Shown here: piece by piece, positions 8,347-17,533 of the stretch
Position numbering within the stretch: position 1 is the first letter of the stretch
Layout: each line of letters opens with the position of its first letter
Assembly: GCA_028700415.1 (NCBI GenBank)
Contig: JAQVSS010000013.1
Span: 1-32,897 of the forward strand
Length of the DNA: 32,897 bases
Direction of reading: 5' to 3'
Source: Kiritimatiellia bacterium
Lineage (GTDB): Bacteria; Verrucomicrobiota; Kiritimatiellia; RFP12; UBA1067
Notes under the pieces: model-generated
Told to the model about the DNA's origin: nothing
The model's input: the letters and a program-made list of their open reading frames with translations, nothing else
Database searches by the model: none
Translations under genes and position numbers: made by a program

Positions 8347-11300
8347 TCAGCGAAGCCCTTTCGTTCTGAACGTTCCCTCCGCAAGAGAGATCGAATGCCG
8401 GACCGACCATGCGTAAACGGTCGCCGGCTTCAAACCGGCGAATTCGAATTCGGACTTATCGGTTTTCGCGCTGTGCAGCACCCTGCCCGAGGGAAGCTCC
8501 TTCAATTCCACGAAATAGGGCGGCTGACTCTCGCCCTGCCAGGCAAACGTGACCGGCCGGGCAGAATCGACATCCGTTGCGCCTGTCGCCGGCGTAACGA
8601 TATCAATCGGAATGGTCTCGTCATACGTGACGTAATCGGGGCTCGCACACGGGCGGTTCAAATCGAAGACACCGATATCCTTGATACGGATCGCCTGGCG
8701 ATATGGGCGCCCGGCGGTCTCGGAAAGGAAGAGCGGCCTTGAACGCGCGGAATAGACAAGCCCTTCGAGTGTGACCGGAAAATCGACCGGCGACCCTCCG
8801 GCCCAGTTCCAAGAAACAACCCCACAGGAAAGCTCTTGTATCGAAGAGGACTGCAAAACCGGGAATGAAACAAAGTTCCACCCGGAGTAGCAGATCGTCT
8901 GTCGGCACTCGTGGTCGAGCTTGCCCTGCATGTCGATCGAGGACGAGACCGTGCGACGGCCTTGCCGGTCGCGAAGCACAAAATACAGCTCACCCCAACC
9001 CGAGTTTCCCTTCACCCACGCACCGATTGAAGCGAACGGCGTCGCGATCTCGACCGGATGCTTGAGCCGCGCAAACATGTATTCGAACACCAGCGGCTTA
9101 AGGGCAAGATCGGGTGCGTTGAGTTCGAGCTCTATGGACGCGCCCTTCTCCCCGTCATTTACCGAACGGACGACGCCCTTTCCTGCGACGCGTGCCGGCC
9201 ACGTCGCCCCCGGATCGTTCTGCACACCGGGCAATTTGCCGGGAATGACTTCCCATTGCGTGGCATCATCCGCATTCGCCTTTACCGAAAAATCTGCTGG
9301 AACCGACATCCCCGGATAATCGCGCCGCGTGACCCGTGCGGAAAGCACCGCTGGCTTGTCGCACACAAGATAGACGGCGGATTCGCCCGCGACGACAGCG
9401 TAATCATGTCGAACCCACGGAATGCGATTCCAGAGAGATCGCGATTCCGGTGCGGTTACACGTCCGTACAAATCGCACATCCGAAAAGCGCCCTTGATTT
9501 TCAAAGCGAAATCGGCCTTTCCACGCGATGTCCAGAACACATAAACTTGCCTTCCGTTCCGGCAGGCAAAGCGGATGGCATAAGCGGTCTTGTCCCCGGT
9601 TTCGAGTATTTCCCGATCCGTGACGCCGTCAAGCATCTTAGTCGCCGTCGCAAAGGCGACATAGGCCTTCTTGGGATAACAAAGCGGCATTCGTCGGCAC
9701 ATGTCGGAATCGCCCCACGCCGTGGACGTGTAGTGGTTGCCTGCTGAAATTACTCCGGAGGCGTAGATGTCGGGGAAGCGCCAGATGTGAGACAAAAGTA
9801 TGTCGCGAACGTACCATTGGGCTTGCCGCTCCTCTCCGAGAACGGTGTCCAGCCTGTAGTTCGATTCGAAGCATTGGTTTGGCAGCCATTTGTATCCGAA
9901 ATGCCGGGCCACCTCGCGCATGCATTCAGCCGTCTGGAGCGAGGCGCCGTGCTCGTGTTCAGGAAGAGTATTCGATCCAACAGCTTCCAAGCCCGTATAA
10001 TCGGCGCCACTTTCCGGAAATCCGCCCTTGATCAGCTCCGCAATGAATTTCGAGCACGTCAACGAGTTCCCGATCATGATCTTGAGTTCCGGGAAATTCT
10101 CGCGCAAAAACTTTGATGTGCGGCGGGCCTCTTTCTGCCGGTCCTCCATGACGGCCGGTATTTTCTTCGGATCGGGCGTGCCGCCGAAACACTCTGCCGC
10201 GTGGGAACCGGGATTTGGATAGCTTTCGTGGAAAATCATTGCCATCTTGGAGTTCGGGTTCTCGCGAAGGCGCTGGGCGATCACTCCTTTCATCTGCTCC
10301 TCATCGCGTTTACCGCCCCACCAATCGCTTGGGAATCGCGCCGCCACGACATCGCCGACCTTCCATTTCCGGCGTTCTTCGTAGGGAACCGTACGGCCGA
10401 CGTCGAATGCGCGGCGGAATCCGGCTTTGTAAAGTAGCTTCAGTCCCTTCTCCCTCTCCGCCGGATCGGTGACGTCGCAACGGTAATGCCCGGAAAACGG
10501 CGACCATGTCCCGTATGTCTCGCCCATCTCAGACTTGCGCGTGTCCTTGCCCAACACGGCGAACGCCGAATTGTGCGTCAGCAGCGTCCGTTCCCCCGCG
10601 CGCAGCTCCCAGTCGACGGAATACCAACCGGCACCCGCATGGGCGAGCGCAATCGTCTTGATTTCGCTGCCCGTAACCGGCCGCGCCTCCTCTTTCAGAA
10701 GTTTGCCGTCCACATCGCGTATCCGCCAAACGATCGAATAGACGCCGGGCACCTTGACCCGGAGCTCGACCCGCGTCTCGGGCTTTTCGTCGTTATGGAA
10801 AATGTTCCCTGGCTCGATGGGTTTCATCTCCATCTCCACGGACGGCTTTTCGAGTTCGACCTTGTAAACGGTCACCGCACTCGTGAAATTGCGATCGGGG
10901 TTGACGCGCTCCTCCCGGCGGGGCGTGCGCTTCGTATGAACACGGCCCATCAGTTCGAGATCGAGATAGCGGCCCTTTTCCTTCAGGTAGTCGCCGCGCG
11001 AGTCCGTGAATATGATGTCCTGGATGTCTCCGGTTTTTAGCGGAACCTCAAGGCGCCACAACGGCATCTTCTTCCCGTTCAGGTCGACCTCGCCCACTTT
11101 CGCTTTCTGCGCCGTCGCGACATCAACAAAAGAATCGGCCATTGCCGAATAGGATCGCCCAAGCCATTTTTTCCGCGGCGCGGTTACGTAACGCGTCAGG
11201 CGTATGGTGAAAAACGGATCCTTCGACGGATCCGGATCGACCGCGCACGTCACCCAAGCCCGCTGGTACTGTTCGCACGGCACTTGCGAGACACTGACAG

Positions 11301-11469
11301 CGAGCGACTTACGGTCAATGTTGATCTGGGCATCCGGACGTGCGACGGTGAGCCCGAGATCGTACGGTTTACCGCCGTTGAATTCGACCGGCACTGTGCT
11401 TCCGGCACCAAACGCCACCGAGCTAAATATGACGGCGGCAAATGTCGCCGTCAGTTTAAAATCCCCCAT
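8347..11469 (-). CDS. large secreted protein, probable glycoside hydrolase with jelly-roll and fibronectin-like C-terminus
   Basis: 1040 residues with a signal peptide (residues 1–~21, ending VAFGAG). The N-terminal 300 residues are beta-rich. The middle (~320–660) has the alternating pattern of a TIM barrel; FHESYPNPG near 416 and DYTGLEAVGSN near 493 each carry a Glu that could be acid/base and nucleophile, as in clan GH-A enzymes. Residues ~790–930 form a jelly-roll-like module (IGAWVKGNSG, YSGWNFVSFPV, RIKDIGVFD) related to the one in the downstream gene. The last ~90 residues (TPATGATDVDSARPVTFAWQ) resemble a fibronectin type III-like domain. No family can be named with confidence. AAGGGG precedes the ATG, and a -35/-10 pair lies 67–95 bp upstream. 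It is the first gene of a two-gene unit. Confidence 0.7.
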   Translation of the reverse strand: MGDFKLTATFAAVIFSSVAFGAGSTVPVEFNGGKPYDLGLTVARPDAQINIDRKSLAVSVSQVPCEQYQRAWVTCAVDPDPSKDPFFTIRLTRYVTAPRKKWLGRSYSAMADSFVDVATAQKAKVGEVDLNGKKMPLWRLEVPLKTGDIQDIIFTDSRGDYLKEKGRYLDLELMGRVHTKRTPRREERVNPDRNFTSAVTVYKVELEKPSVEMEMKPIEPGNIFHNDEKPETRVELRVKVPGVYSIVWRIRDVDGKLLKEEARPVTGSEIKTIALAHAGAGWYSVDWELRAGERTLLTHNSAFAVLGKDTRKSEMGETYGTWSPFSGHYRCDVTDPAEREKGLKLLYKAGFRRAFDVGRTVPYEERRKWKVGDVVAARFPSDWWGGKRDEEQMKGVIAQRLRENPNSKMAMIFHESYPNPGSHAAECFGGTPDPKKIPAVMEDRQKEARRTSKFLRENFPELKIMIGNSLTCSKFIAELIKGGFPESGADYTGLEAVGSNTLPEHEHGASLQTAECMREVARHFGYKWLPNQCFESNYRLDTVLGEERQAQWYVRDILLSHIWRFPDIYASGVISAGNHYTSTAWGDSDMCRRMPLCYPKKAYVAFATATKMLDGVTDREILETGDKTAYAIRFACRNGRQVYVFWTSRGKADFALKIKGAFRMCDLYGRVTAPESRSLWNRIPWVRHDYAVVAGESAVYLVCDKPAVLSARVTRRDYPGMSVPADFSVKANADDATQWEVIPGKLPGVQNDPGATWPARVAGKGVVRSVNDGEKGASIELELNAPDLALKPLVFEYMFARLKHPVEIATPFASIGAWVKGNSGWGELYFVLRDRQGRRTVSSSIDMQGKLDHECRQTICYSGWNFVSFPVLQSSSIQELSCGVVSWNWAGGSPVDFPVTLEGLVYSARSRPLFLSETAGRPYRQAIRIKDIGVFDLNRPCASPDYVTYDETIPIDIVTPATGATDVDSARPVTFAWQGESQPPYFVELKELPSGRVLHSAKTDKSEFEFAGLKPATVYAWSVRHSISLAEGTFRTKGLR

Positions 11470-11535
11470 TGCATAACCCCTTCTTACCTTACAGAGAATA
11501 GCGTCCCATTAAACCCGATCCCGGACTTCAGAAGC

Positions 11536-11564
11536 GTTACACCATGCAGCAGCCCCTCAGTCAA
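11536..11564 (-). promoter_or_regulatory. promoter for the secreted hydrolase pair
   Basis: On the minus strand TTGACT, a 17-bp spacer and TGTAAC end 67 bp before the start at 11469. The -35 matches consensus at five of six bases and the -10 at four of six. Confidence 0.45.
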
Positions 11565-11743
11565 ACCACATAGAAACGCTGACATCAGGACGGCACACAC
11601 GCGGCAGAAAATCAGTATTCGTACTATACTCTAAATTAAATGAACACGAAAGATGACCATGTTCAAAAAACAATTAAAATCGTTTGATGTACAATCCTCA
11701 CTTCGATCAACGTTACTGCATGAAATTTGCCCCCAGGGAACCC

Positions 11744-11772
11744 GTGCAAAAAGATGCGGCGCATGTTATGAT
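11744..11772 (+). promoter_or_regulatory. possible promoter for the nitroreductase gene
   Basis: A good -10 hexamer (TATGAT, 11767–11772) lies 46 bp before the nitroreductase ATG. The hexamer 17 bp upstream (GTGCAA) is a poor -35 match, so this is tentative. Confidence 0.35.
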
Positions 11773-11818
11773 ATGTGCCTTGTGGAAACCGATGAGTCCC
11801 CCACAGAAGGAGTTTGCC

Positions 11819-12337
11819 ATGAACACGAAGATCCTCCCGATCCTGAGCCGCAGAAGCATCCGCACGTATACCCGTCAACCGGTCACGGACGACGAAGTCC
11901 GCGCGCTGCTCGAAGCGGCCATGTCCGCACCTTCCGCCATGGCCACCGACCCGTGGCGCTTTCTCGTGCTGCGCGACCGCGCCGCGCTTTCGGCGCTCGC
12001 CGACATTCTGCCCCACGGGAAGATGCTGAATGAGGCGCCGCTCGGCATCGTGGTCTGCGGCGAACTCGCTCGCGCCCACCGCCAGGAACTCTCTTACCTG
12101 CTGCAAGACTGCAGCGCCGCCGTGGAGAACCTGCTGTTGGCCGCGCACCTGCTGGGGCTGGGCGCGGTCTGGCTGGGCGTACACCCGAACGAAGACCGCG
12201 TCAGCGGCATCCGCGCCCGCTTCGGCGTTCCGGAAGACATCCTGCCGCTTGCGGCGATCGCCATCGGGCGGCCCGCAGAGCATCCCGCGCCCCGCACCCG
12301 TTACAACGCCGCCTCGGTCCACACCGGGCAGTGGTAA
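11819..12337 (+). CDS. nitroreductase-family FMN oxidoreductase
   Basis: 172 residues, the normal size for a small single-domain nitroreductase, an FMN flavoprotein that uses NAD(P)H. RRSIRTYTRQPV (from residue 11) is the family's FMN-phosphate-binding opening. SAPSAMATDPWRFLV (from 36) and GAVWLGVHPNEDR (from ~113) are the other family signatures. The C-terminus ends with AIAIGRPAEHPAPRTRY. I start at the ATG at 11819 because AAGGAG lies 7 nt upstream; an open frame of 45 more codons upstream is not family-like. The true substrate (nitroaromatic, quinone or flavin) cannot be read from sequence. The gene converges on the beta-helix gene, leaving only 19 bp between them. Confidence 0.92.
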   Translation: MNTKILPILSRRSIRTYTRQPVTDDEVRALLEAAMSAPSAMATDPWRFLVLRDRAALSALADILPHGKMLNEAPLGIVVCGELARAHRQELSYLLQDCSAAVENLLLAAHLLGLGAVWLGVHPNEDRVSGIRARFGVPEDILPLAAIAIGRPAEHPAPRTRYNAASVHTGQW

Positions 12338-12356
12338 AGGCTGACGCCCCGCAGGC

Positions 12357-15300
12357 TCAATACCGCCCCATCTCACTGACCGGGGGGAGCGTCCTGAAGA
12401 GGGCTCCGACATCCGGAGCGTCCTCCGCATACGGCACCTCAAAAGAGCGGTTCAGGATCAGTTCCGTCCGCCGCGCGAAGCGGCAGTACTCTGCGCCAAC
12501 GGAATAAAACCGGTTCCGCCAGACAAAGTTCCGGTTTTGCTCCTGCGGGTCGCGGAGCGTCTTCAGCCAAGCGCCGGAGGGCTCCGGGATATGCAGCCTC
12601 TGGGTCAGGTAGGCGGCAAGGGGCCTGCCGTCCAACCTCTTTATGAACCGCCCCTCATCCCACGCCGTGAAACTCACGCCGTAGCGGCACTCGGTGAACA
12701 CGTTGTTGTCGATGATGTTCTGCTGTCCGCCGTGGATCTGCACCGCGCCGAACCCTCCCGCGGAAACACGCTCAAAGACATTGCCGTAGATCAGCGTGCG
12801 GCAGATGGCGTCATCCAGCCGGATTCCCCCTTGGATGCCGCAGATATCGCCGCCGCCGAAGTCTCTCCAGTAATTGAACCGGATGACGTTCCCGCTGTAG
12901 AAGGGGTTGTCGCACATGTCGAGACCGCCCTGGTCGTCCGACTCTTGCACCACCTTCTCGATCCGGTTGTATTCGATGAGCAGGTCGCTGCCCTCGACGC
13001 GCAGGGCGCTGGAGGCGCCGTGGTGAAAATAGTTGTGCGCCGCCCGGGCACCGACGCCGTCCAGCTGCAGGGCCGGATTGTAGGTCCGCGCGCGGAGCTC
13101 GAAATGCCCGACCTCGTTGTTTTCAACCGAATTGCCGCATGGTTCGGCCGTGTCGCGGTTTCCCCGGACCACAATGCCGCCGTGCCCAAACGTATGGAGC
13201 CTGTTCCCGTAAACCGTAAAATCCTTGGCATTTTCCGCAACCAGTCCCGTGCCGCCGAACCGGCGGATTTCACAGTTCGCGACGCAGACACCGGCACACC
13301 CCCCGAACATGAGCCCGTGCTTCCGGCCGTGCTCCAAAGTGAGGCCGTCGATGACAACGTGCCGGACGTTCGTCGCGCTGAGGAAGGGCTGCCCGAAACG
13401 GGGAAAGACGAACCGGGGTGCACGCAGCCGCCCCAGCCAGCCCGCTCGCCTCTCCGGCCAAACATAGAGACGCGCGTTCGCGCGATCCAAGAACCACTCT
13501 CCGGGCTGGTCAAGTTCTTCCAGAAGATTGAAGATGTAGAAGGGCTGGCCCTCACCCAGCCGGATGCGGGGAGCGTCCGGGAGCCGAAACACGCCGGCGG
13601 CAGGATCGGAGACCTCCACCCGCGTCGCGCCTTCGCCCCAAAGGTACGTCCACCACCCGAAGGCCATCAGATCATCCGCCTGTTTCCAGCGGCCTGCCCG
13701 TCCGGTCGCAAACGTGAACGTGCGGTTGGTGTTGTCGCACGCCGTGTAGTGCTGATAGCCCGTATTCGGCCAGCGTGCCACCCGGAGGGGTTCCCCGTCC
13801 TGATAAAAGTCATACACGGTTTTGGGGGAATCTTTGAAGTAGTACCCGTATGAGGGTTGCGGCGCAAAGGGTCCCGGACAAAGCGGCTTCAGGTCCGCCA
13901 CACGGACATGCCCGCGCGCCTCTTCCGGCAGCCGGGCAAGCGTGGCGCGGTCACGCACCTTAGAGAAACCCGTGACGGCACACCCGCCATCCAAGACCGG
14001 CGTCTCCCCAGGGTAGGCCGCATAAACGACGGGGCCGCCCGCCGCGCCGGAATCCCCCGCCGTAAGCTCGAACGTGTTGGTGACGCTGTACCGGCCGCCG
14101 CGCAGCAGGACCCATAGGCTCTTGCCGCCCGCCGCGCCACGCGCCTCCCGGACAGCCTCCCGTGCCCGCTCCAATGTGGCGAAAGGCGTCTTCTCTCCGC
14201 CGGCGTGGGCGTCGCTGCCATCCGGGGCAACATAGAAAATCTTATGCGGCGCTTTCTTCCGCCAGTCCGGCGGAGGCTGGCGGCCCGCCGCCGGGTCGCG
14301 CGCCGGGAGCCCCTTCATCAACCTTTCGCATTCCCCGGCCAGCGCCTTCGCCTCATCCCGCAGATGCGGCCGCAAGAACTCTTCCCCCGCCACACGAATG
14401 TAGGCGTCCCGCGCTTGGGCGTAAAACTTCTCCAGCCGGTAACTGCCCGCAACCGCCATTCTGGAAAAACCCCGTTCGTCCCCCGAGAGTGCCGGATCGT
14501 TGCCGCTCGCCCCGAACTGCTGCCGCGCCTCCTCGAACCTCCGCGCCGACAGCAGCGCCGCCGCATACCTCCAGCGCAGCGCCGCCGCGTCGCCCGGGCC
14601 GCTTACCGGGACCGCCAGCAGCCGCTTGAAAAGGGCCTCCGCTTTGGCGAGATCCCCTTCGCGCAGGGCACTCTCGGCCAGGCAGGCCTCCAGCCCGTGC
14701 CGGGTATCCGCGTTCATCCGCACCTTCGCCAGCACCGACTCGATCTTACGCGCGGACACCTGCCCCGGCGCTTTGCGGCAATGCTCAGCCAGCCGCCCCG
14801 CCGCAATCCCCGCCTTGGCCTCAGGAAGAAACAGCGCCGAGACTTCCCCTGAGCCCAGCGCCCGGCCGAACACCGCGAGGTCGCTGACCGCCATATCCAG
14901 CGAGCCCACACTTCCCACGCGCAGCCCGTTTGCCGTCGGCACCAGCGGCTGGGCATAGGGCTGTTCGGCAACACACGCGCCGTTCAGATAGACTTTCGCC
15001 ACAGTGCCGTCGTACGTGGCCGCCAGATGGTTCCAGAATCCGGGAGTGAGCGTCTCCTCCGCCTTGACGGCCACTCCGCGCGCCGCATGGCCGATGGTGA
15101 GCACGGGACGGAGATCCCTCCATCCAGGAACCGCAACCCGCACGCCCTGCCTCCAGCCATCCCCGCATTCGCAAAGGAGCCCAAAATCAGACTTGCCGCC
15201 CTTGCCCATCCCGAGCGGTTTGACCCAAAAGGAAAACGTGAACGCTTGAGAGGGCAACTGGAGCGTCTCGGCCGTGAAACTCCCGTCCGCGAAACGCGGA

Positions 15301-15548
15301 GCGGTGGCGGAGCCGGACAGGCCCGGCTCCGCCTTGACCCCGGAGTTCAGCGGGAAACGCATCGGGCCTGCGGCGCCGGCGCGGTCCGGCTGCACCGGGG
15401 AATTTCCGTCGAAGGGATAATAGCGGATCAGCCCCGGAACGCGCATGACCTGTTCCGCATAGCCGTCCGCGAGACCGCAGAAAGCGTTTGTCGGAGCGAC
15501 AACCAGTCCGCTTAGCCCCAACCAGATAATGGCCCAGCACTTGTCCAT
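12357..15548 (-). CDS. secreted LamG / helical-repeat / right-handed beta-helix protein
   Basis: 1063 residues with a signal peptide (MDKCWAIIWLGLSGLVVA). Domains in order: a LamG/concanavalin-like fold at ~40–240 (YYPFDGN, FTFSFWVKPLG, WNHLAATYDGTVAKVYLNG); a helical TPR-like stretch at ~250–420 (ALREGDLAKAEALFKRLL); then a pectate-lyase-type right-handed beta-helix from ~435. The last part opens with FYVAPDGSDAHAGG, PFATLERAREAVREAR and VLLRGGRYSV. This opening is shared with GH141-type and other beta-helix polysaccharide enzymes. Stacked N-x-(V/I/F) turns continue to ~1000. It probably binds and cuts a plant or algal polysaccharide; the substrate is not predictable. I use the ATG at 15546–15548, with GGGAG five bases upstream, rather than a GTG six bases earlier. 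Confidence 0.85.
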   Translation of the reverse strand: MDKCWAIIWLGLSGLVVAPTNAFCGLADGYAEQVMRVPGLIRYYPFDGNSPVQPDRAGAAGPMRFPLNSGVKAEPGLSGSATAPRFADGSFTAETLQLPSQAFTFSFWVKPLGMGKGGKSDFGLLCECGDGWRQGVRVAVPGWRDLRPVLTIGHAARGVAVKAEETLTPGFWNHLAATYDGTVAKVYLNGACVAEQPYAQPLVPTANGLRVGSVGSLDMAVSDLAVFGRALGSGEVSALFLPEAKAGIAAGRLAEHCRKAPGQVSARKIESVLAKVRMNADTRHGLEACLAESALREGDLAKAEALFKRLLAVPVSGPGDAAALRWRYAAALLSARRFEEARQQFGASGNDPALSGDERGFSRMAVAGSYRLEKFYAQARDAYIRVAGEEFLRPHLRDEAKALAGECERLMKGLPARDPAAGRQPPPDWRKKAPHKIFYVAPDGSDAHAGGEKTPFATLERAREAVREARGAAGGKSLWVLLRGGRYSVTNTFELTAGDSGAAGGPVVYAAYPGETPVLDGGCAVTGFSKVRDRATLARLPEEARGHVRVADLKPLCPGPFAPQPSYGYYFKDSPKTVYDFYQDGEPLRVARWPNTGYQHYTACDNTNRTFTFATGRAGRWKQADDLMAFGWWTYLWGEGATRVEVSDPAAGVFRLPDAPRIRLGEGQPFYIFNLLEELDQPGEWFLDRANARLYVWPERRAGWLGRLRAPRFVFPRFGQPFLSATNVRHVVIDGLTLEHGRKHGLMFGGCAGVCVANCEIRRFGGTGLVAENAKDFTVYGNRLHTFGHGGIVVRGNRDTAEPCGNSVENNEVGHFELRARTYNPALQLDGVGARAAHNYFHHGASSALRVEGSDLLIEYNRIEKVVQESDDQGGLDMCDNPFYSGNVIRFNYWRDFGGGDICGIQGGIRLDDAICRTLIYGNVFERVSAGGFGAVQIHGGQQNIIDNNVFTECRYGVSFTAWDEGRFIKRLDGRPLAAYLTQRLHIPEPSGAWLKTLRDPQEQNRNFVWRNRFYSVGAEYCRFARRTELILNRSFEVPYAEDAPDVGALFRTLPPVSEMGRY

Positions 15549-15598
15549 TGCCACTCCCTTCCCCGGCGTTTCCCGCCTGAAACCCGACGCCTCCCTTT

Positions 15599-15637
15599 CA
15601 AAAAAGAAAAAGCCTGCAGACGACGAAGTCCGCAGGC
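15599..15637 (-). terminator. intrinsic terminator of the ribosomal-protein operon
   Basis: On the minus strand a 10-bp stem with one mismatch (GCCTGCGGAC / GTCTGCAGGC) and a 6-nt loop (TTCGTC) is followed by TTTTTCTTTTTT. It starts 27 bp after the secY stop. The opposite strand has a shorter T run (15642–15646), so weak bidirectional action is possible. Confidence 0.9.
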
Positions 15638-15663
15638 CTGTCTTTTTGGAAACCGGTTTTCTT

Positions 15664-17052
15664 TTAACGGCGGCCGCGCAAACGCCCGTGTTTCAGGAAA
15701 CCGTCGTAATTACGCATCAGCAGGTGGGACTCCATCTGGCGCAACGTGTCAAGCGCGACGCCGACGATAATCAGCAAGCTCGTGCCGCCGAAGAAAGAGG
15801 CCATTTCCCAAGGCAGTTCCATCAAGCCGCGCAGCAGCTGAGGCACAAGCGCGATCACCAGCAAGCCGGTCCCGCCGATCAGCGTCACCCGCGTCATCAG
15901 CGCATCCAGATACTCCGCCGTGGCACGTCCCGGCCGGATGCCCGGCACATAGGAGCCTTCGCGCTTCAGGTTGTCGGAGATCTGCATCGCGTTGAACTGG
16001 GTGGCCACCCAGAAGAACGCGAAGAACATGATCAGGATCGCGTAGGCCGAGAGATGGATGGGGCTGGTCATATCGGACAACTGAGCCCCCAACCATTTCA
16101 GCCACATGAGCCACTCGATTTCAGCCGGGATACGGCTTAGAAGCGCCGAGGGGAATTGGATGAGCGGCCCCGCGAAAATGATCGGCATCACGCCCGTGTA
16201 GTTCACGCGCAGCGGCATATAGGTCTGCTGCATCCCATACGTGTTGCCGCCCCCGCCCGCCGCACGGCGCGTGGAGTGGATCGGCACCTTGCGCAGCCCC
16301 TGCGTCAGCATCACGGTCCCCATGGTGATGGCGAAACCGAAAAGCAGCAGCAAGAGGAGCTCGATCGGGCTTCTGGTCGCCGAGATGCCGCCCAGGCCGA
16401 AATACCGCGTCCACGCCTCAATGATTGCCACCGGCAGACGGGACGTGATATTGATCATGATGATCAGGGACGTGCCGTTGCCGATGCCGCTCTGGGTGAT
16501 CTGATCCGCCAGCCACATGACGAACAGCGAAGCCGCCGTCATGCAGATCACGGTCATGATGTTGAACCCGAACCCCGGGCGGGTCACGATCTGGACGTTG
16601 CCCAACCCGAACGAGGCCGGATTCTGCAGCGCGGTCGCCAAGGCGAACGACTGGAACACGCAGATGCCGATCGTCAGATAACGCGTGTACTGCGCCAGTT
16701 TCACCCGGCCCGACTCGCCCTCCTGCTTGAGCTTCTCAAACAGCGGGATGACCGCGGTCAGCAACTGGATGATAATCGACGCGCTGATGTAGGGCCAAAT
16801 GCTCAGGAACCCGACGGCGCACTGGTTGAGCGCGCCGCCGCTGAACACGTTGAACCAGTCCATGAGGCCGCCACCGGCGCCGGCAGTCTCACGGATACGG
16901 GCGAGTTCGACCTGCAACGTCTGCCAATCCACGCCGGGCGTCGGAATCATGGAAATCAGACGGCTGACGAAAACAAGTCCGGCAGTCATCAGAATGCGTT
17001 TCCGGAGTTCCGGGATTTTGAAGGTGTTCGCAAAGGTGGCAAGCATGGCCAT
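15664..17052 (-). CDS. secY: protein translocase channel subunit SecY
   Basis: 462 residues with about ten hydrophobic segments, the channel-forming subunit of the SecYEG translocon. Family landmarks are the N-terminal FANTFKIPELRKRIL, the first loop with IPTPGVDW, the plug-region motif FSGGALNQCAVGFLSIWPYISASIIIQLL, and the C-terminal loop YVPGIRPGRATAEYL. The C-terminus is basic (GFLKHGRLRGRR). It lies 11 bp after rplO and is the last gene of the cluster. The usual followers adk, map, infA, rpmJ, rpsM, rpsK, rpsD, rpoA and rplQ are absent here. Confidence 0.98.
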   Translation of the reverse strand: MAMLATFANTFKIPELRKRILMTAGLVFVSRLISMIPTPGVDWQTLQVELARIRETAGAGGGLMDWFNVFSGGALNQCAVGFLSIWPYISASIIIQLLTAVIPLFEKLKQEGESGRVKLAQYTRYLTIGICVFQSFALATALQNPASFGLGNVQIVTRPGFGFNIMTVICMTAASLFVMWLADQITQSGIGNGTSLIIMINITSRLPVAIIEAWTRYFGLGGISATRSPIELLLLLLFGFAITMGTVMLTQGLRKVPIHSTRRAAGGGGNTYGMQQTYMPLRVNYTGVMPIIFAGPLIQFPSALLSRIPAEIEWLMWLKWLGAQLSDMTSPIHLSAYAILIMFFAFFWVATQFNAMQISDNLKREGSYVPGIRPGRATAEYLDALMTRVTLIGGTGLLVIALVPQLLRGLMELPWEMASFFGGTSLLIIVGVALDTLRQMESHLLMRNYDGFLKHGRLRGRR

Positions 17053-17063
17053 AGTGACAACCC

Positions 17064-17504
17064 CTACACAATTTCAACGTTGCCGCCAACGGCCTCAACC
17101 TTCGCCTTGGCCGACGCGCTGACACCGTTGACTTTGACGGTCAGTTTCTTGGTCAGCTCGCCGTTGGCGAGGAGCTTGACGCCGTCATACTTGTTGGCGA
17201 AAAGCCCATTGGCGCGGAGCAGGTCGAGGGTGACTTCCGTCCCGTTCTCGAAACGCTCCAGGTCGCACACGTTCACCGCGAAATATTCGACCCGCGTGGG
17301 ATTCTTGAACCCGCGCTTCGGCAAGCGGCGGACCAGCGGCATCTGGCCGCCCTCAAAGCCCAGCTTGCCCTTATGGCCCTTGCGGGCGTTCTGGCCCTTA
17401 TGGCCGCGGGTGGACGTTTTACCCATGCCCGACCCGCTGCCGCGCCCCACGCGTTTGCGGGGCTTGCGCGCGCCGGGCGTATTCTTCAAAGATGACAAAT
17501 CCAT
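17064..17504 (-). CDS. rplO: 50S ribosomal protein L15
   Basis: 146 residues of normal length. The glycine- and arginine-rich N-terminus (KRVGRGSGSGMGKTSTRGHKGQ) is the L15 hallmark that threads into 23S rRNA. It binds late in 50S assembly. AGGAG lies six bases before the ATG. It follows rpsE by 29 bp, with no room for rpmD (L30), which normally sits between them. Confidence 0.98.
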   Translation of the reverse strand: MDLSSLKNTPGARKPRKRVGRGSGSGMGKTSTRGHKGQNARKGHKGKLGFEGGQMPLVRRLPKRGFKNPTRVEYFAVNVCDLERFENGTEVTLDLLRANGLFANKYDGVKLLANGELTKKLTVKVNGVSASAKAKVEAVGGNVEIV

Positions 17505-17533
17505 AGTTAACTCCTGAAGGATTGGAAGCGCGC

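Larger units (their letters stand above)
11470..11818. other. 349-bp intergenic region with divergent promoters
   Basis: This stretch lies between the divergent secreted-hydrolase gene (minus) and nitroreductase (plus). It is more AT-rich than its neighbours around 11610–11700, has no supportable gene, and holds the two promoter candidates listed separately. A small inverted repeat (AGTA TTCG TACT, 11614–11625) could be an operator but is too short to claim. Confidence 0.7.

Noticed and set aside
11684-11818. 45-codon N-terminal extension of the nitroreductase
   Set aside because: AAGGAG before the ATG at 11819 and the family N-terminus decide for the shorter form; the promoter candidate lies within the extension.
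16156-17517. Plus-strand open frame opposite secY and rplO (453 codons)
   Set aside because: It spans two well-identified genes and is rich in H, R, D and Q, as expected of antisense reading.
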